Assembly (NCBI RefSeq): GCF_002205895.1
Contig: NZ_NJDE01000015.1
Location: 62,001 to 126,000, forward strand
Reading direction: 5' to 3'
Length of the DNA stretch: 64,000 nt
Source: Saccharibacillus sp. O23
GTDB taxonomy: Bacteria > Bacillota > Bacilli > Paenibacillales > Paenibacillaceae
The position numbers and the translations under genes are program-made. How positions within the stretch are numbered: position 1 is the stretch's first letter; each line of letters begins with the position of its first letter. Below the pieces are notes generated by a model. The model saw only the letters and a list, made by a program, of their open reading frames with translations, ran no database searches and was not told where the DNA came from. Shown here in pieces: positions 38,192-47,088 of this stretch.

Positions 38192-39706
38192 ATGAAGCGC
38201 AAACTGTTGGTGTTATTGGTTATACTGCTGATTATGGGAAACGATACATTTAACGATCGCACGGCCGAAGCCGACGCGAATTCGAACTTGTTGGAGAACG
38301 GAGACTTCGAAAAAGGTACGGCGTGGGAGGATTGGGGCGGCTTCTCCTACGTAACGGACGCGGCACAGGCGTATCAAGGCAAACGCGCCGCCAAGTTGAC
38401 CAAAAGCGAAGGAGGAGCCGGCAACCTGCTGACCGTTGCGGTCAAAGCCGGTCAAACGTTCGTGTTATCCGGTTACGGTAGAACGGTCGGGCAGGGTCAG
38501 ACGGCTCTGCTCGGCGTGGAATGCATCGATGCAAACGGCAAAAAAATTCCGGGCGGCAGGTCCACGGTCAGCTTCTCCAAAGAGGATTATCAGAAGAAAG
38601 AGATCCGTTTCACGGCCGTGCCGGGCACGGAAAAACTGCTCGTCTACATCTACGTGATCGAAGCCGTGCCTGACGGAGCGGCTTACTTCGACGGAATCGT
38701 GCTTCAGAGCGCAAGTTCAAGCTGCACAGCCGACTGCCGGGTGGATAACGCTACGTTCTTGTCTCAAGATTGGTTCGATACCAAACAGGCTCCGGCGGAT
38801 ATCGAGAAATATGTAGCGGAGATGAAGCAGTTCCGGATCAAATACCAGTTTGCCGATCTCGGGATGCTGGACGACTCCGGCAATCTGGCGCCCAAGAATT
38901 ACGCGGGACTGGCGAACTGGATCAAATATTCGAAGACCGCCGATCCCGACCAGAAAGTGATCGTCATCTTGAACTTTAACAAAAGGGTGATTGCCGATTC
39001 GGCGGGCGAACAAGTTCCGAATGCCAAGTTCGGCACGGCAAGCTTCAACGCCAACGTCGATGCGCTGGCCGATCAGCTCGTGAACAAAGGCGTATCCGTC
39101 GACGGCGTGCTCTACAAAGCGGACGGCGTCCATATCGATTTCGAATCGTTTGTCACGGACGATCCGACACTGCTGCAAACGTTGAAGTATCTGCGCGCGC
39201 ACTCGCTAAAAAACAATGCGTATTTCTCGATCTCTTCGCCTGTCGATTATTCGGCGACCAAGACGTGGACCGGCGCTTATATTCAGAAGATCGCGCAGGT
39301 TGTGAATCAGATCAATCCGATGTTGTACGATCAGATGGGCTGGAATTCGCCGATCGACGATCCCGTCTCTTACGAGCAGTTCTGGAAAAGCGAAGTGCTG
39401 CGTTACAGCAAAGCGATCGGTTCGGCCGGACCGTCCTCTACGCCGAGCCAACTGGTGCCGATCGCGCCCGCTTACGAGAGACGGCTGATCAAAGAACATC
39501 TCATCGTCTATCATGATCCTTATGTCGAAAATATCGCTTCCGCCGTTTCCGGTCTCAAGTCCGCGATCGCGGAAGGCGCGAACGTGCACGGCGCCGCGAT
39601 CTTCTGGTGGCCGACCTTCGCCGGACATTATCCGTATCTCTATCCGGAAAGCTATTATCTGGTGGATCAGGAGAATTGGACGACGCTGTGGGTGAATTCG
39701 CCTTAA
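38192..39706 (+). CDS. Secreted GH18-like protein with N-terminal carbohydrate-binding module
   Basis: 504 residues. Sec signal peptide (MKRKLLVLLVILLIMGND). Residues 35-175 form a CBM4/9-like beta-sandwich (NLLENGDFEKGTAWEDWGG, YQGKRAAKLTKSEGG). The remainder is a TIM barrel with the GH18-type strand DGVHIDFESF near residue 312-321, where the family has DxxDxDxE; here the pattern reads ADGVHIDFE, so the catalytic Glu is present while the first Asp is shifted or missing. NPMLYDQMGW and GAAIFWWP fit later strands. GH18 and relatives cut chitin, GlcNAc polymers or N-glycans. GGGAG precedes the ATG. Confidence 0.7.
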   Translation: MKRKLLVLLVILLIMGNDTFNDRTAEADANSNLLENGDFEKGTAWEDWGGFSYVTDAAQAYQGKRAAKLTKSEGGAGNLLTVAVKAGQTFVLSGYGRTVGQGQTALLGVECIDANGKKIPGGRSTVSFSKEDYQKKEIRFTAVPGTEKLLVYIYVIEAVPDGAAYFDGIVLQSASSSCTADCRVDNATFLSQDWFDTKQAPADIEKYVAEMKQFRIKYQFADLGMLDDSGNLAPKNYAGLANWIKYSKTADPDQKVIVILNFNKRVIADSAGEQVPNAKFGTASFNANVDALADQLVNKGVSVDGVLYKADGVHIDFESFVTDDPTLLQTLKYLRAHSLKNNAYFSISSPVDYSATKTWTGAYIQKIAQVVNQINPMLYDQMGWNSPIDDPVSYEQFWKSEVLRYSKAIGSAGPSSTPSQLVPIAPAYERRLIKEHLIVYHDPYVENIASAVSGLKSAIAEGANVHGAAIFWWPTFAGHYPYLYPESYYLVDQENWTTLWVNSP

Positions 39707-39708
39707 TG

Positions 39709-39746
39709 CAAAAGACCTCTCGCATGATTATGCGAGAGGTCTTTTT
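39709..39746. terminator. Bidirectional intrinsic terminator
   Basis: AAAAGACCTCTCGCAT / ATGCGAGAGGTCTTTTT, perfect 16-bp stem. Confidence 0.9.
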
Positions 39747-39783
39747 AATACGGACGAATAAGGAGACGAAAGAGAAAAAGGGA

Positions 39784-42234
39784 TCAGTTCGTCACGTGCT
39801 CCGCCGACCGCACCTGCTCGGCGATCGCAACCCGTCCGGCGATCCGCCCGAATGTGAAGATGTCCGTCAACGAGTTGCCGCCCAGCCGGTTGCCGGCATG
39901 GATGCCGCCTGCGACTTCGCCGGCCGCGTACAGGCCCGGAATCTGCCGGCCGGATTCGTTCAGTACATGCGTATCGGTATCGATCTTGAGTCCGCCCATC
40001 GTATGGTGAACGGCCGGTTTGCGCGGCGTCGCGTAGAACGGAGCGACTTCGACTTTGAGGTCGAACGCGCCTTTGCCGAATTCGGGGTCATGGCCTTGAT
40101 CGACGTACGAATTGTATTTCGCGATCGTCTCGACCAGCACTGCCGGATCGACGTTGATCTGCCGCGCCAAGTCTTCCAGCGTATCGGCCCGGAACAAGGT
40201 TCCTTGCGCGACTTGCTTGTCGATCTTCTGCTGGTTCGTGTTGTACGCCGTTTCTTTGATCTTGTCGTCGGCGATCAGGTAGAACAATCCGCCGTTGTTG
40301 ATCGCGGCGATCGACAATTGGTCGCGGCTGCCGTATTCGTTGACGAAACGTTTGCCCTGCTGATTGACCATCACGAAATTCTGCGGCGGCACCTGCAGCC
40401 CGCTGAACAACGCGCCCGTCTGCGGGTCCGAGACCGGCATCATCTGCGAGAAGCCCATGCCGACCAGATCGGCTCCGGCGCTCTGGCCGAGCAGGATGCC
40501 GTCGCCGGTAATCGCCGGCGAGTTGGACGTCTTGATCTCGTCGTCGATCTCGCTCCAGTACGTGTTGTACTGCTTCAGCATCCGCGTATTGGCTCCGAAT
40601 CCGCCGGAAGCCAGCACGACGGCCCGCGCATGAACCGTCACGGTCTGACCCGCCACTCCGGTGCCGACGACTCCGCTTACCCGGCCGTCCGCTTCGATGA
40701 TCAGCTGCTTGACCGGCGTATCCGTGATGATCTGTCCGCCGTTCTCGCGCACGAATTTCTCCAGCGCCGCCACGAACGCGTAGCCTTCATGCTTCACCGG
40801 CTTGTGGCCGCGGCGCCACAGCGCGCCGACCGGCATCGTCACATCCTTGTAATCGAATTCGACGCCCAGTTCTTCCAGCCATTTGACCGATTCCAGCGCT
40901 TGGTCCGTCAGCACTTTGACCAGATCGTATTGGCCGTAGATCTTGTTGCCCTGCAGGTCGGTGCGTTTGCCGCCGAAATAGGTCTGCATCCGGTGGAAGA
41001 CCGCGGAATCGAACAAGAATTCTTGGCCGTTCTTCGTCTGCTCCAGATAATCGGCCACCTGCTGTTTGAAGATCCGGAAGTCTTCGAGATATTCGGCGTC
41101 CACCTGTTCTTCCGGCGTCGCCGCCAGTCCTTCGAGCGTATGCCCTTCGCCGGGAATCGCCGCGAACGTGCGCTGCCACTCGGGATCGGCCGCGTTCATC
41201 GGACCGCCGGTACGTACGGTGTTGCCGCCGATCGCCGGGAATTTCTCGACGACGATGACTTTTTTGCCCTGCTGAAGCACGCTTGCCGCTGCCGCCAGTC
41301 CCGCGCCGCCGGCTCCGACGACTACCACGTCCGCCGTATACTCTTCGTCGCCGCGATTGATCGCGCTTTGCGCTTTCGGCCGTTTTTTCAAGACGTCCGG
41401 GTTGGCCCCCGCCATCTTCACCGCTTTCGCCACCCCGTCGATGACGCCGTTGCTGGTGACCGACGCGCCGGACAGAATATCCACGTTCAGCGTCTGGCCT
41501 TCGATGATCTGGTTCGGAATGCGGGTAAAGACCACGTCCGCGATCCCCTGCGATTCGCCCGACGTATCGATCTCGATCTTCTCGATCCGCGTCGAACTCA
41601 TCTCTACGACCATCGGCAGATCGCCGTTGTGGCCGAGCGCCGTAACGTTGTACGTGCCCGGTTCGAAGTTCACTTCTTCCGGCACGTTCAGCAGATTGGC
41701 GACTTTGGCGAAACGCATAAACCGGTAGAAGCAGCTATCCAAGAAGTCGACCGTGGGTTCCGACTTGATGTTCCCTTCTCCGTCGAACGCTTCGTGCGCG
41801 CGGCCGAGCAGGAATTCCGATCCCGGCATGACGCTGGCGTTGACGCCCGGCGCATCGAGAATCTGACGCAGATGCAGCTGCGCGCGCGAGGAACCCTGCA
41901 CGTCGTACGCGGCTCCGACCACCATCACCGGTTTGCCGTCGAGCGGATGCAGGTTCCACGACAGCCATTCCAGAATGCTTTTCAGCGCGGAAGGGATCGA
42001 ATGGTTGTGCTCCGGCGTGGCGATGATGACTCCGTCCGCTTCCGTGATCTTGGTATTGAAGTTCTGAATAACCGGGCTGAGCGATTGATCGTCCGACTCG
42101 TTGAACATCGGAACGCCTCGAAGTTCCAGAATCTCGATCTCCGCTTTGTCGCTAAAATGGTTCTTCATGAACTCCAGCAGTTTGCGGTTATACGATTGCG
42201 CCGCATTGGTGCCGACGATTCCGACGAATTTCAT
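39784..42234 (-). CDS. Three-domain flavin reductase: FMN reductase - FMN_bind - FAD-dependent fumarate/urocanate/acrylate-type reductase
   Basis: 816 residues. Residues 1-180: NADPH-dependent FMN reductase fold ([40 protein letters not shown]). Residues 190-275: FMN_bind domain with ApbE target motif DILSGAS near 255. Residues 300-816: FAD_binding_2 domain ([39 protein letters not shown] near 744, [22 protein letters not shown] near 783), with the His and Arg typical of fumarate/urocanate reductases. There is no signal peptide, so it is cytoplasmic and probably NAD(P)H-driven. It resembles soluble fumarate and acrylate/cinnamate reductases used as electron sinks. Its ATG overlaps the upstream stop (TAATG) with AGGAGG. 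ApbE is encoded nearby. Confidence 0.85.
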   Translation of the reverse strand: MKFVGIVGTNAAQSYNRKLLEFMKNHFSDKAEIEILELRGVPMFNESDDQSLSPVIQNFNTKITEADGVIIATPEHNHSIPSALKSILEWLSWNLHPLDGKPVMVVGAAYDVQGSSRAQLHLRQILDAPGVNASVMPGSEFLLGRAHEAFDGEGNIKSEPTVDFLDSCFYRFMRFAKVANLLNVPEEVNFEPGTYNVTALGHNGDLPMVVEMSSTRIEKIEIDTSGESQGIADVVFTRIPNQIIEGQTLNVDILSGASVTSNGVIDGVAKAVKMAGANPDVLKKRPKAQSAINRGDEEYTADVVVVGAGGAGLAAAASVLQQGKKVIVVEKFPAIGGNTVRTGGPMNAADPEWQRTFAAIPGEGHTLEGLAATPEEQVDAEYLEDFRIFKQQVADYLEQTKNGQEFLFDSAVFHRMQTYFGGKRTDLQGNKIYGQYDLVKVLTDQALESVKWLEELGVEFDYKDVTMPVGALWRRGHKPVKHEGYAFVAALEKFVRENGGQIITDTPVKQLIIEADGRVSGVVGTGVAGQTVTVHARAVVLASGGFGANTRMLKQYNTYWSEIDDEIKTSNSPAITGDGILLGQSAGADLVGMGFSQMMPVSDPQTGALFSGLQVPPQNFVMVNQQGKRFVNEYGSRDQLSIAAINNGGLFYLIADDKIKETAYNTNQQKIDKQVAQGTLFRADTLEDLARQINVDPAVLVETIAKYNSYVDQGHDPEFGKGAFDLKVEVAPFYATPRKPAVHHTMGGLKIDTDTHVLNESGRQIPGLYAAGEVAGGIHAGNRLGGNSLTDIFTFGRIAGRVAIAEQVRSAEHVTN

Positions 42235-42857
42235 TAGAATCTACCTCCTTGGCTGGCCGTTTCCCACGAGAATCGTTTGTTCTGCTCGGTCTTGAAATCA
42301 TGTTCCTTCATCAACTGCTGATTGATCTTCACGAACAAACGGAACTCTTCGAAGATCTCGTCCAATTCTTGCACCTTGTCCGCATAGACCAGATGGCCTT
42401 CTTCGTCAAAAGCCGTCAGCGAATGTCCCAGCAGAAACTCCGAACTTGGCAGCACGCGCGCTTTGAGTTCCGGGGCATCCAGGATCTGACGCAGATGCGC
42501 TTGAGCCCGCGACGTGCCGAGCAGACCGTGAGACGCGCCGACGATCAGGACCGATTTGTTGATCAGCGGGCGGGTCGTATAGGAGATCCATTCGATCACG
42601 CTCTTGAGCGCAGCCGGGATGCTGTGGTCGTATTCCGGAGTCGCGATGATCACGCCGTCCGCCGCCGCGATCTTCTCGCACAGCTCTTGGACTTCTTGCG
42701 GAGCCTGACGACCTTCCGGTTCGTCAAAGGCCGGGAGATGCTTAATCTCGCAGACCTCAATCTGGGCTTGGGCGGAAAAATGCTTGCTCATGAATTGCAG
42801 CAGTTTGCGGTTCGTCGAAGTATTCGAGTTGGTGCCGACAATGCCGATCAGGTTCAT
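42234..42857 (-). CDS. NADPH-dependent FMN reductase family protein
   Basis: 207 residues, flavodoxin-like fold ([77 protein letters not shown]). It is clearly a paralogue of the N-terminal domain of the next gene, so the operon carries two copies of this domain. It is likely a subunit that feeds electrons to the flavinylated reductase. The ATG at 42857 follows GAAGGG; the frame is open to 42905 without a site. A Rex-like operator lies just upstream. Confidence 0.85.
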   Translation of the reverse strand: MNLIGIVGTNSNTSTNRKLLQFMSKHFSAQAQIEVCEIKHLPAFDEPEGRQAPQEVQELCEKIAAADGVIIATPEYDHSIPAALKSVIEWISYTTRPLINKSVLIVGASHGLLGTSRAQAHLRQILDAPELKARVLPSSEFLLGHSLTAFDEEGHLVYADKVQELDEIFEEFRLFVKINQQLMKEHDFKTEQNKRFSWETASQGGRF

Positions 42858-42877
42858 GATGGATTCCCTTCTTTCAT

Positions 42878-42895
42878 TTGTGAATAAATGCACAA
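42878..42895. promoter_or_regulatory. Near-consensus Rex operator
   Basis: TTGTGAATAAATGCACAA differs by one base from TTGTGAA-N4-TTCACAA, the site of the NADH-sensing repressor Rex. It lies 20 nt upstream of the flavin reductase start, close to a TATATT box on the minus strand, where binding would block transcription. A further half-site TTGTGAAATAT is near 42989-42999. Confidence 0.65.
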
Positions 42896-43065
42896 TATAC
42901 TTCAAAAAAATTTGAGTTCGAGTGGACTTGAGATCGGGCTTGGCGGGGTTTACCTTTACAAATAAATTTTAATATGGAAACATGGATTTGTGAAATATGC
43001 CTTTCCTTATCGACCCATAATAAACTTCTTATACCCTAACATTTTAAAAAGAGCAGGTGTCGCCC

Positions 43066-44004
43066 ATGACTTCGATCGATTCTTCCCATATCATCCATTA
43101 TCTCGACTCGATTCTTAAGCACGGAAGCTACACCAAAGCCGCCAAAGACCTCTATGTCTCGCAGCCGTACCTGACCCAGATGATCAAGCGGATCGAGCAC
43201 GAGATCGGCACGGAGATTCTGAACCGCCAGACCTCCCCGCTGCAATTGACCGAAGCCGGCAAACTGTATTACCAGCATCTCATGTCCCTCGAAATGGCGC
43301 ACGAACAGTTTCATAAAAAGATCGCTCATTACTCCACCCGGGACACGCAGACGATCAAGATCGGCATTTTGTCGAGTCTGGGTTACTATCTGCTGCCGCT
43401 GTTCCTGCCCGACTTTCTGAAGCAGCATCCGTCCGTGCGGATCGAGATCCAAGAAGATTATTCGGAGACCAACGAGATCCGCGCGCTGAACCGTGAACTC
43501 GACTTTTTTATCGGGCAGAATCCGGAGACGCTGTCGCCGAATCTGGACGTCGTGTCGTGGGGCCCTCACGGTTATTATGCGGTGATCGCCGAAGACTCCG
43601 CGTTATCCGGCTTCGATCCGCAGACGTTCGAAGACAATAACGCGGCGATCAAGACCCTGCTGCAAGAACCGCTGGTGCTGACCAAAAAAGGCTCGTCGAT
43701 CCGCCGGCAGCTCGATCATCTGTTTCAGAAATTCAAGATCAAGCCGAATATCGTGCTGGAGAGTACCAATATCTTCACGATTCTGGAATTGGCCAAAAAA
43801 GGACTGGGGATCGCGTTCGTTCCGTACAGCATCTGCTCCTCCGACGTGCCTCAAGGCTACCGCCTGCTTCCGCTGCCGCTGGATCTGCTGTCGATCGACT
43901 ATTTTATCGCCCATGCCAAAGACAAGACGTTATCTCCGGTCGAAAAAGATCTGGTGGCTCTATTCGCGGCTAACGTTCAATGTACGGATGCAAACCGCTC
44001 GTGA
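43066..44004 (+). CDS. LysR-family transcriptional regulator
   Basis: 312 residues. N-terminal winged helix (IIHYLDSILKHGSYTKAAKDLYVSQPYLTQMIKRIEHEIGTEILNRQTSPLQLTEAGKLYY) and a two-lobed effector domain (IKIGILSSLGYYLLPLFLPDFLKQHPSVRIEIQE). It is divergent from the reductase operon and so its likely activator. The ATG at 43066 is 8 nt after AGCAGG; a GTG at 43057 overlaps it. Its 3' end overlaps the converging apbE gene by 35 nt. Confidence 0.88.
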   Translation: MTSIDSSHIIHYLDSILKHGSYTKAAKDLYVSQPYLTQMIKRIEHEIGTEILNRQTSPLQLTEAGKLYYQHLMSLEMAHEQFHKKIAHYSTRDTQTIKIGILSSLGYYLLPLFLPDFLKQHPSVRIEIQEDYSETNEIRALNRELDFFIGQNPETLSPNLDVVSWGPHGYYAVIAEDSALSGFDPQTFEDNNAAIKTLLQEPLVLTKKGSSIRRQLDHLFQKFKIKPNIVLESTNIFTILELAKKGLGIAFVPYSICSSDVPQGYRLLPLPLDLLSIDYFIAHAKDKTLSPVEKDLVALFAANVQCTDANRS

Positions 44005-44896
44005 CCGCCAGTTCGTTGTTTTCCGTGATGACGATCCCTTCGATCCCGGCCGCCTTGTTCAGCGTACGAATGATCTCGACCGCGCTTCGGCCGAACAATC
44101 GCGTCGTCCAGATCTCGCCGTCGAGCGACCGCTCGGAGACGATCGTCAGACTCGCGACGTCGCTCTCGACCGGGTAACCCGTTCGTCCGTCGAAAATATG
44201 ATGATACTTCCGGCCCGCGATCTCCAGCTTCCGTTCGTAGATCCCCGACGTGACGATCGACCGATCCCGCAGCTTCAGCACCAACGCATAATTCCCCCGC
44301 GGCAGCTTCGGATTCTGAATCCCCACGCGCCACAGCCCGTCTTCCGAAACCGGATTGGCACCGAACGTCAGCACGTTCCCGCCGAGATCGATGTATCCCG
44401 CTTCCGCTTGATTTTGCTTGAAACTCTCGACGATCTTATCCGCAAAATACCCTTTAGCCAATGCGCCGAGGTCGATCTCCATCTTTTCTTTTTGCAGGAA
44501 AACAGACTGCTGCGACGCATCCAAACGGATGTCGCGGGGATCGATCAGCCGCAGACACTCGCGGATTTCTGTATCGGAAGGCTGCCGGGCACCGGCAAAG
44601 CCGATTTTCCATGCCTTGACCAGCGGGCCGATGGCGATGTTTAGCAGACTGCCTTCGACGAGGCTCTCACGCCTGCCGATGGCGATCAGCTCGAACAGGT
44701 CCGCATCGACCGTGACCGGATTTTGGCCCGCTTGGTGGTTGATCTGCATGAGCGCGGAATTCGGATTGTTGGCGCTGAAGCGCTGCTCGTAGTCGATGAG
44801 GCGCTGCTCCGCTTCCTGTAAGAGCGCGTCTGCGTCGAGGTGATGAACGACCATTGTGATGACCGTTCCCATGAGGTGAATGATTTTTGGGTTCAT
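43970..44896 (-). CDS. apbE: FAD:protein FMN transferase
   Basis: 308 residues. ApbE family signatures: HLMGTVITMVVHH, YEQRFSANNPNSALMQIN, MEIDLGALAKGYFADKIVESF, AGYIDLGGNVLTFG, HHIFDGRTGYPVESD and the C-terminal Thr/Asp-rich stretch. It attaches FMN through a phosphoester bond to Thr/Ser in FMN_bind domains. No signal peptide or lipobox is present, so it acts in the cytoplasm. This matches the cytoplasmic FMN_bind protein encoded at 39784-42234, its probable substrate. AAAGGA precedes the ATG. Confidence 0.92.
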   Translation of the reverse strand: MNPKIIHLMGTVITMVVHHLDADALLQEAEQRLIDYEQRFSANNPNSALMQINHQAGQNPVTVDADLFELIAIGRRESLVEGSLLNIAIGPLVKAWKIGFAGARQPSDTEIRECLRLIDPRDIRLDASQQSVFLQKEKMEIDLGALAKGYFADKIVESFKQNQAEAGYIDLGGNVLTFGANPVSEDGLWRVGIQNPKLPRGNYALVLKLRDRSIVTSGIYERKLEIAGRKYHHIFDGRTGYPVESDVASLTIVSERSLDGEIWTTRLFGRSAVEIIRTLNKAAGIEGIVITENNELAVTSGLHPYIER

Positions 44897-45073
44897 GTTG
44901 GGTGTCCTTTGTAGGTTGAGATGGTAGAGATGAATCGAATGCGTGAAACGTCAGGTTTAGCATACGGGGTGTAAGGGGGATTGAGCAAATGGGGGAGGAC
45001 CGGGAGGCGTGAGTGTCGTATAGAGTGGGGACGAGATTCGAGGCGAGAGTTTACGAAAGGAGGAGTTTGTTGG

Positions 45074-45367
45074 ATGAGGCTAGGATGTTGGTTAGTTGCC
45101 GCTGTGGTAGCCGCCGCCTTCTTAACCTCTTGCAGTCATGCGAGCGAATCGAAACAAGGTTCTCCGATTGTGTAGATCATTTACGAGGGGAAACGATACG
45201 AAGGCACGCAGATTTATCCGTCGCAGCCGGAGGGATTGGTGCCGACTCATATGGTGACCGACGGAGACGACTTTGTTCCGAGGCTGGAGATTTTTAGCGA
45301 TGCGAAGGGTTCGGATTTATATGTCAAGGAAGGGACGGAGTGGACGAGGTTTGAGCGGGTGGAGTAG
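45074..45367 (+). pseudogene. Small lipoprotein gene interrupted by an in-frame TAG
   Basis: ATG with AAAGGAGGAG upstream opens a lipoprotein signal peptide (MRLGCWLVAAVVAAAFLTSCSHASE, lipobox LTSC). The frame meets TAG at 45173-45175 after QGSPIV, then continues in the same frame for 63 sensible codons (IIYEGKRYEGTQIYPSQPEG ... YVKEGTEWTRFERVE) to TAG at 45365. I infer one ancestral gene of about 97 residues with a nonsense mutation, perhaps from a Trp codon. Sequencing error is also possible. Function unknown. Confidence 0.65.
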
Positions 45368-45414
45368 GGAATGAGCGGCTGATAGGTTATTGCATCTTGG
45401 GGCATCGGTTAGGA

Positions 45415-45612
45415 CTAATCATGTAAATCAAGCTCTTGCCGGTTTCCGGCTTGATCGAATATGATCTCAAACTCCCATCCTTGCGCATCTTCACGAATTC
45501 TTTTGCCGTCTTTTATGTAATAGATGAAGGCTCCTGCTTCTTTGGCTTGCAGACGTGCGTACTGATGCGCCTTGATTAAGATTTCTTGGAGCTGCGTGCG
45601 GTTGATGATCAT
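45415..45612 (-). CDS. Small hypothetical protein
   Basis: 65 residues (MIINRTQLQEILIKAHQYARLQAKEAGAFIYYIKDGKRIRED ...), soluble, with AGGGAGG before the ATG. I do not recognise the family. It sits at the left edge of the AT-rich region. Confidence 0.6.
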   Translation of the reverse strand: MIINRTQLQEILIKAHQYARLQAKEAGAFIYYIKDGKRIREDAQGWEFEIIFDQAGNRQELDLHD

Positions 45613-45652
45613 GCGAATCGCCCTCCCTTTTTCGAACTAATATAGCATAAAC

Positions 45653-45688
45653 GAAAAACCATCAACCGGATTTAGGTTGATGGTTTCT
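45653..45688 (-). terminator. Intrinsic terminator of the Abi_C-like gene
   Basis: AAACCATCAACC / GGTTGATGGTTT stem. On the minus strand it is followed by TTTTC. Confidence 0.7.
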
Positions 45689-45824
45689 TATTGTACATAT
45701 GGAGGTAAGCCAAGGTTATCATTAAACCATAATTAACAAATTTATAAAAAGTAATGTATAATATTTAAATTAATTATATAGTATTAAAATCTTCATTAAT
45801 AAATTGAATCTATCATGTAAAACT

Positions 45825-46658
45825 TTAACTCTTTTCTATTTGTGACATCGCTAGTTGTCGTTCTATTCTTACGAAAGATTTCGTCATTTCTGAAAGCACT
45901 ACTGCTTCTCTTTGAGAGATAGTAGGAGGACGGGTATTTCCATGTCCAGCTAGCGGCTCGGAATTCCTTCTTTTATAAATTTCTAGCATATAATTCAAAA
46001 TTTCTTCTGGTAAACTTGATGTATTTTTATATTTTTCAAAAAAACTGCCTAAGGTTTGATCCTGTATACTCGCTAAACCTATCACATCTTTTCCAAGAGT
46101 TTCAAACACAGAAGCACTTGCATGTAAAACTTCCGCAAAGTCATTTGCAGAAATAGCTCTTTCCATTCGATCAATAAGCAAACGTATGTTAGGATGTTGA
46201 TCAGGACTTACTTCTTCAATTTCTTCAACTGGAAGAATATATACTTTCACGTTCTCATCATGACCAATAAGTTGAAATGAGATTGAACTTCCTTCTTCAG
46301 CAAGAATATCATTTATAGTGTTACAATCCACCAATCCATTTTGGATAAAATCCGCTAAAGTTTCAACAAGTTGGTTGGTGTTAGGCCGTCGCATAACCAA
46401 TTCAAGTTCACCATTATGCCAAGCATACTCACCTAATTGGTAATGCCCCCAATCATCAGCTTCAAGCACATAAAGTGGTTTTCCAATGATATTTCTTGCG
46501 ATGTTAACAAATCTATTTTGCCGTAAAATAGTAACTTCGGAATTGGAATCAGAAGATAGATCTCTTATTAATCTAGTAAGCTTAAGACGTGTATTATCAG
46601 AAATGACTTCAAACTGAAGCGTTTCTTTTTCATGATTTGTTAACCCCAAAAAAATCAT
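45825..46658 (-). CDS. Probable abortive-infection (Abi_C-type) protein
   Basis: 277 residues in AT-rich DNA. The C-terminal part (about 165-277) is helical and ends with MLEIYKRRNSEPLAGHGNTRPPTISQREAVVLSEMTKSFVRIERQLA, the R...GHG...A pattern of the abortive infection C-terminal domain. Immediately before it, ASASVFETLGKDVIG also fits Abi_C proteins. The N-terminal 160 residues are not recognised. The ATG at 46658 was preferred over GTG 46664 because the AAGGA site is too close to the latter. It lies outside the left tmRNA repeat, so it may belong to an older or tandem element. Confidence 0.55.
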   Translation of the reverse strand: MIFLGLTNHEKETLQFEVISDNTRLKLTRLIRDLSSDSNSEVTILRQNRFVNIARNIIGKPLYVLEADDWGHYQLGEYAWHNGELELVMRRPNTNQLVETLADFIQNGLVDCNTINDILAEEGSSISFQLIGHDENVKVYILPVEEIEEVSPDQHPNIRLLIDRMERAISANDFAEVLHASASVFETLGKDVIGLASIQDQTLGSFFEKYKNTSSLPEEILNYMLEIYKRRNSEPLAGHGNTRPPTISQREAVVLSEMTKSFVRIERQLAMSQIEKS

Positions 46659-46727
46659 TATCACACCATCCTTGTACTACTAGTATTAAGCTTTCAAAAA
46701 ACTACTCAATTGAGCAGATTTTTTGAA

Positions 46728-47001
46728 ATGGAGGCGAGGGGAGTTGAACCCCTGTCCGAAGGCAACGCAACATAGGCTTCTACGGGTGTAGTCACAGTTT
46801 TGATGTCACCCGAGTATCGCCCCGTAACCGGCTATACGTTGGGTCAGCTTGATTGTCTTCTTCCGTTTACCCCCAGGCGGAGACTAAGCGGCGTATCCCA
46901 CTATAGGTTGGGCCCTCATCCCGGCACATGGGCGATGCTGAGCGAGGGCACGCATCACAGTTTCTTAGGCTGCGAAAGCGTAGTTGTTTTGTTGTTTGCC
47001 A
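46728..47001 (-). pseudogene. Partial tmRNA gene (3' part), left repeat of the ssrA-integrated island
   Basis: 274 bp matching 53768-54041 without gaps and with six substitutions by my count. It covers the proteolysis-tag segment, the pseudoknot region and the tRNA-like 3' end (GGGGTTC-AACTCCCC arm), but the 5' half of tmRNA is absent. It marks the displaced end of the host ssrA gene or the element end. A hairpin with a T run follows at 46692-46726. Confidence 0.9.
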
Positions 47002-47088
47002 AATTAACCCCCTCTCATTACAAAAACTAAGTTTCTCTTAAGAAGAGGGGCTGGCTTTATACAGTAAAATCTAATTTCACTCTATGTT

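Noticed and set aside
46800-47030. 76-codon frame and its twin at 53840-54046
   Set aside because: Both are frames antisense to the tmRNA sequence; the RNA explains the conservation.
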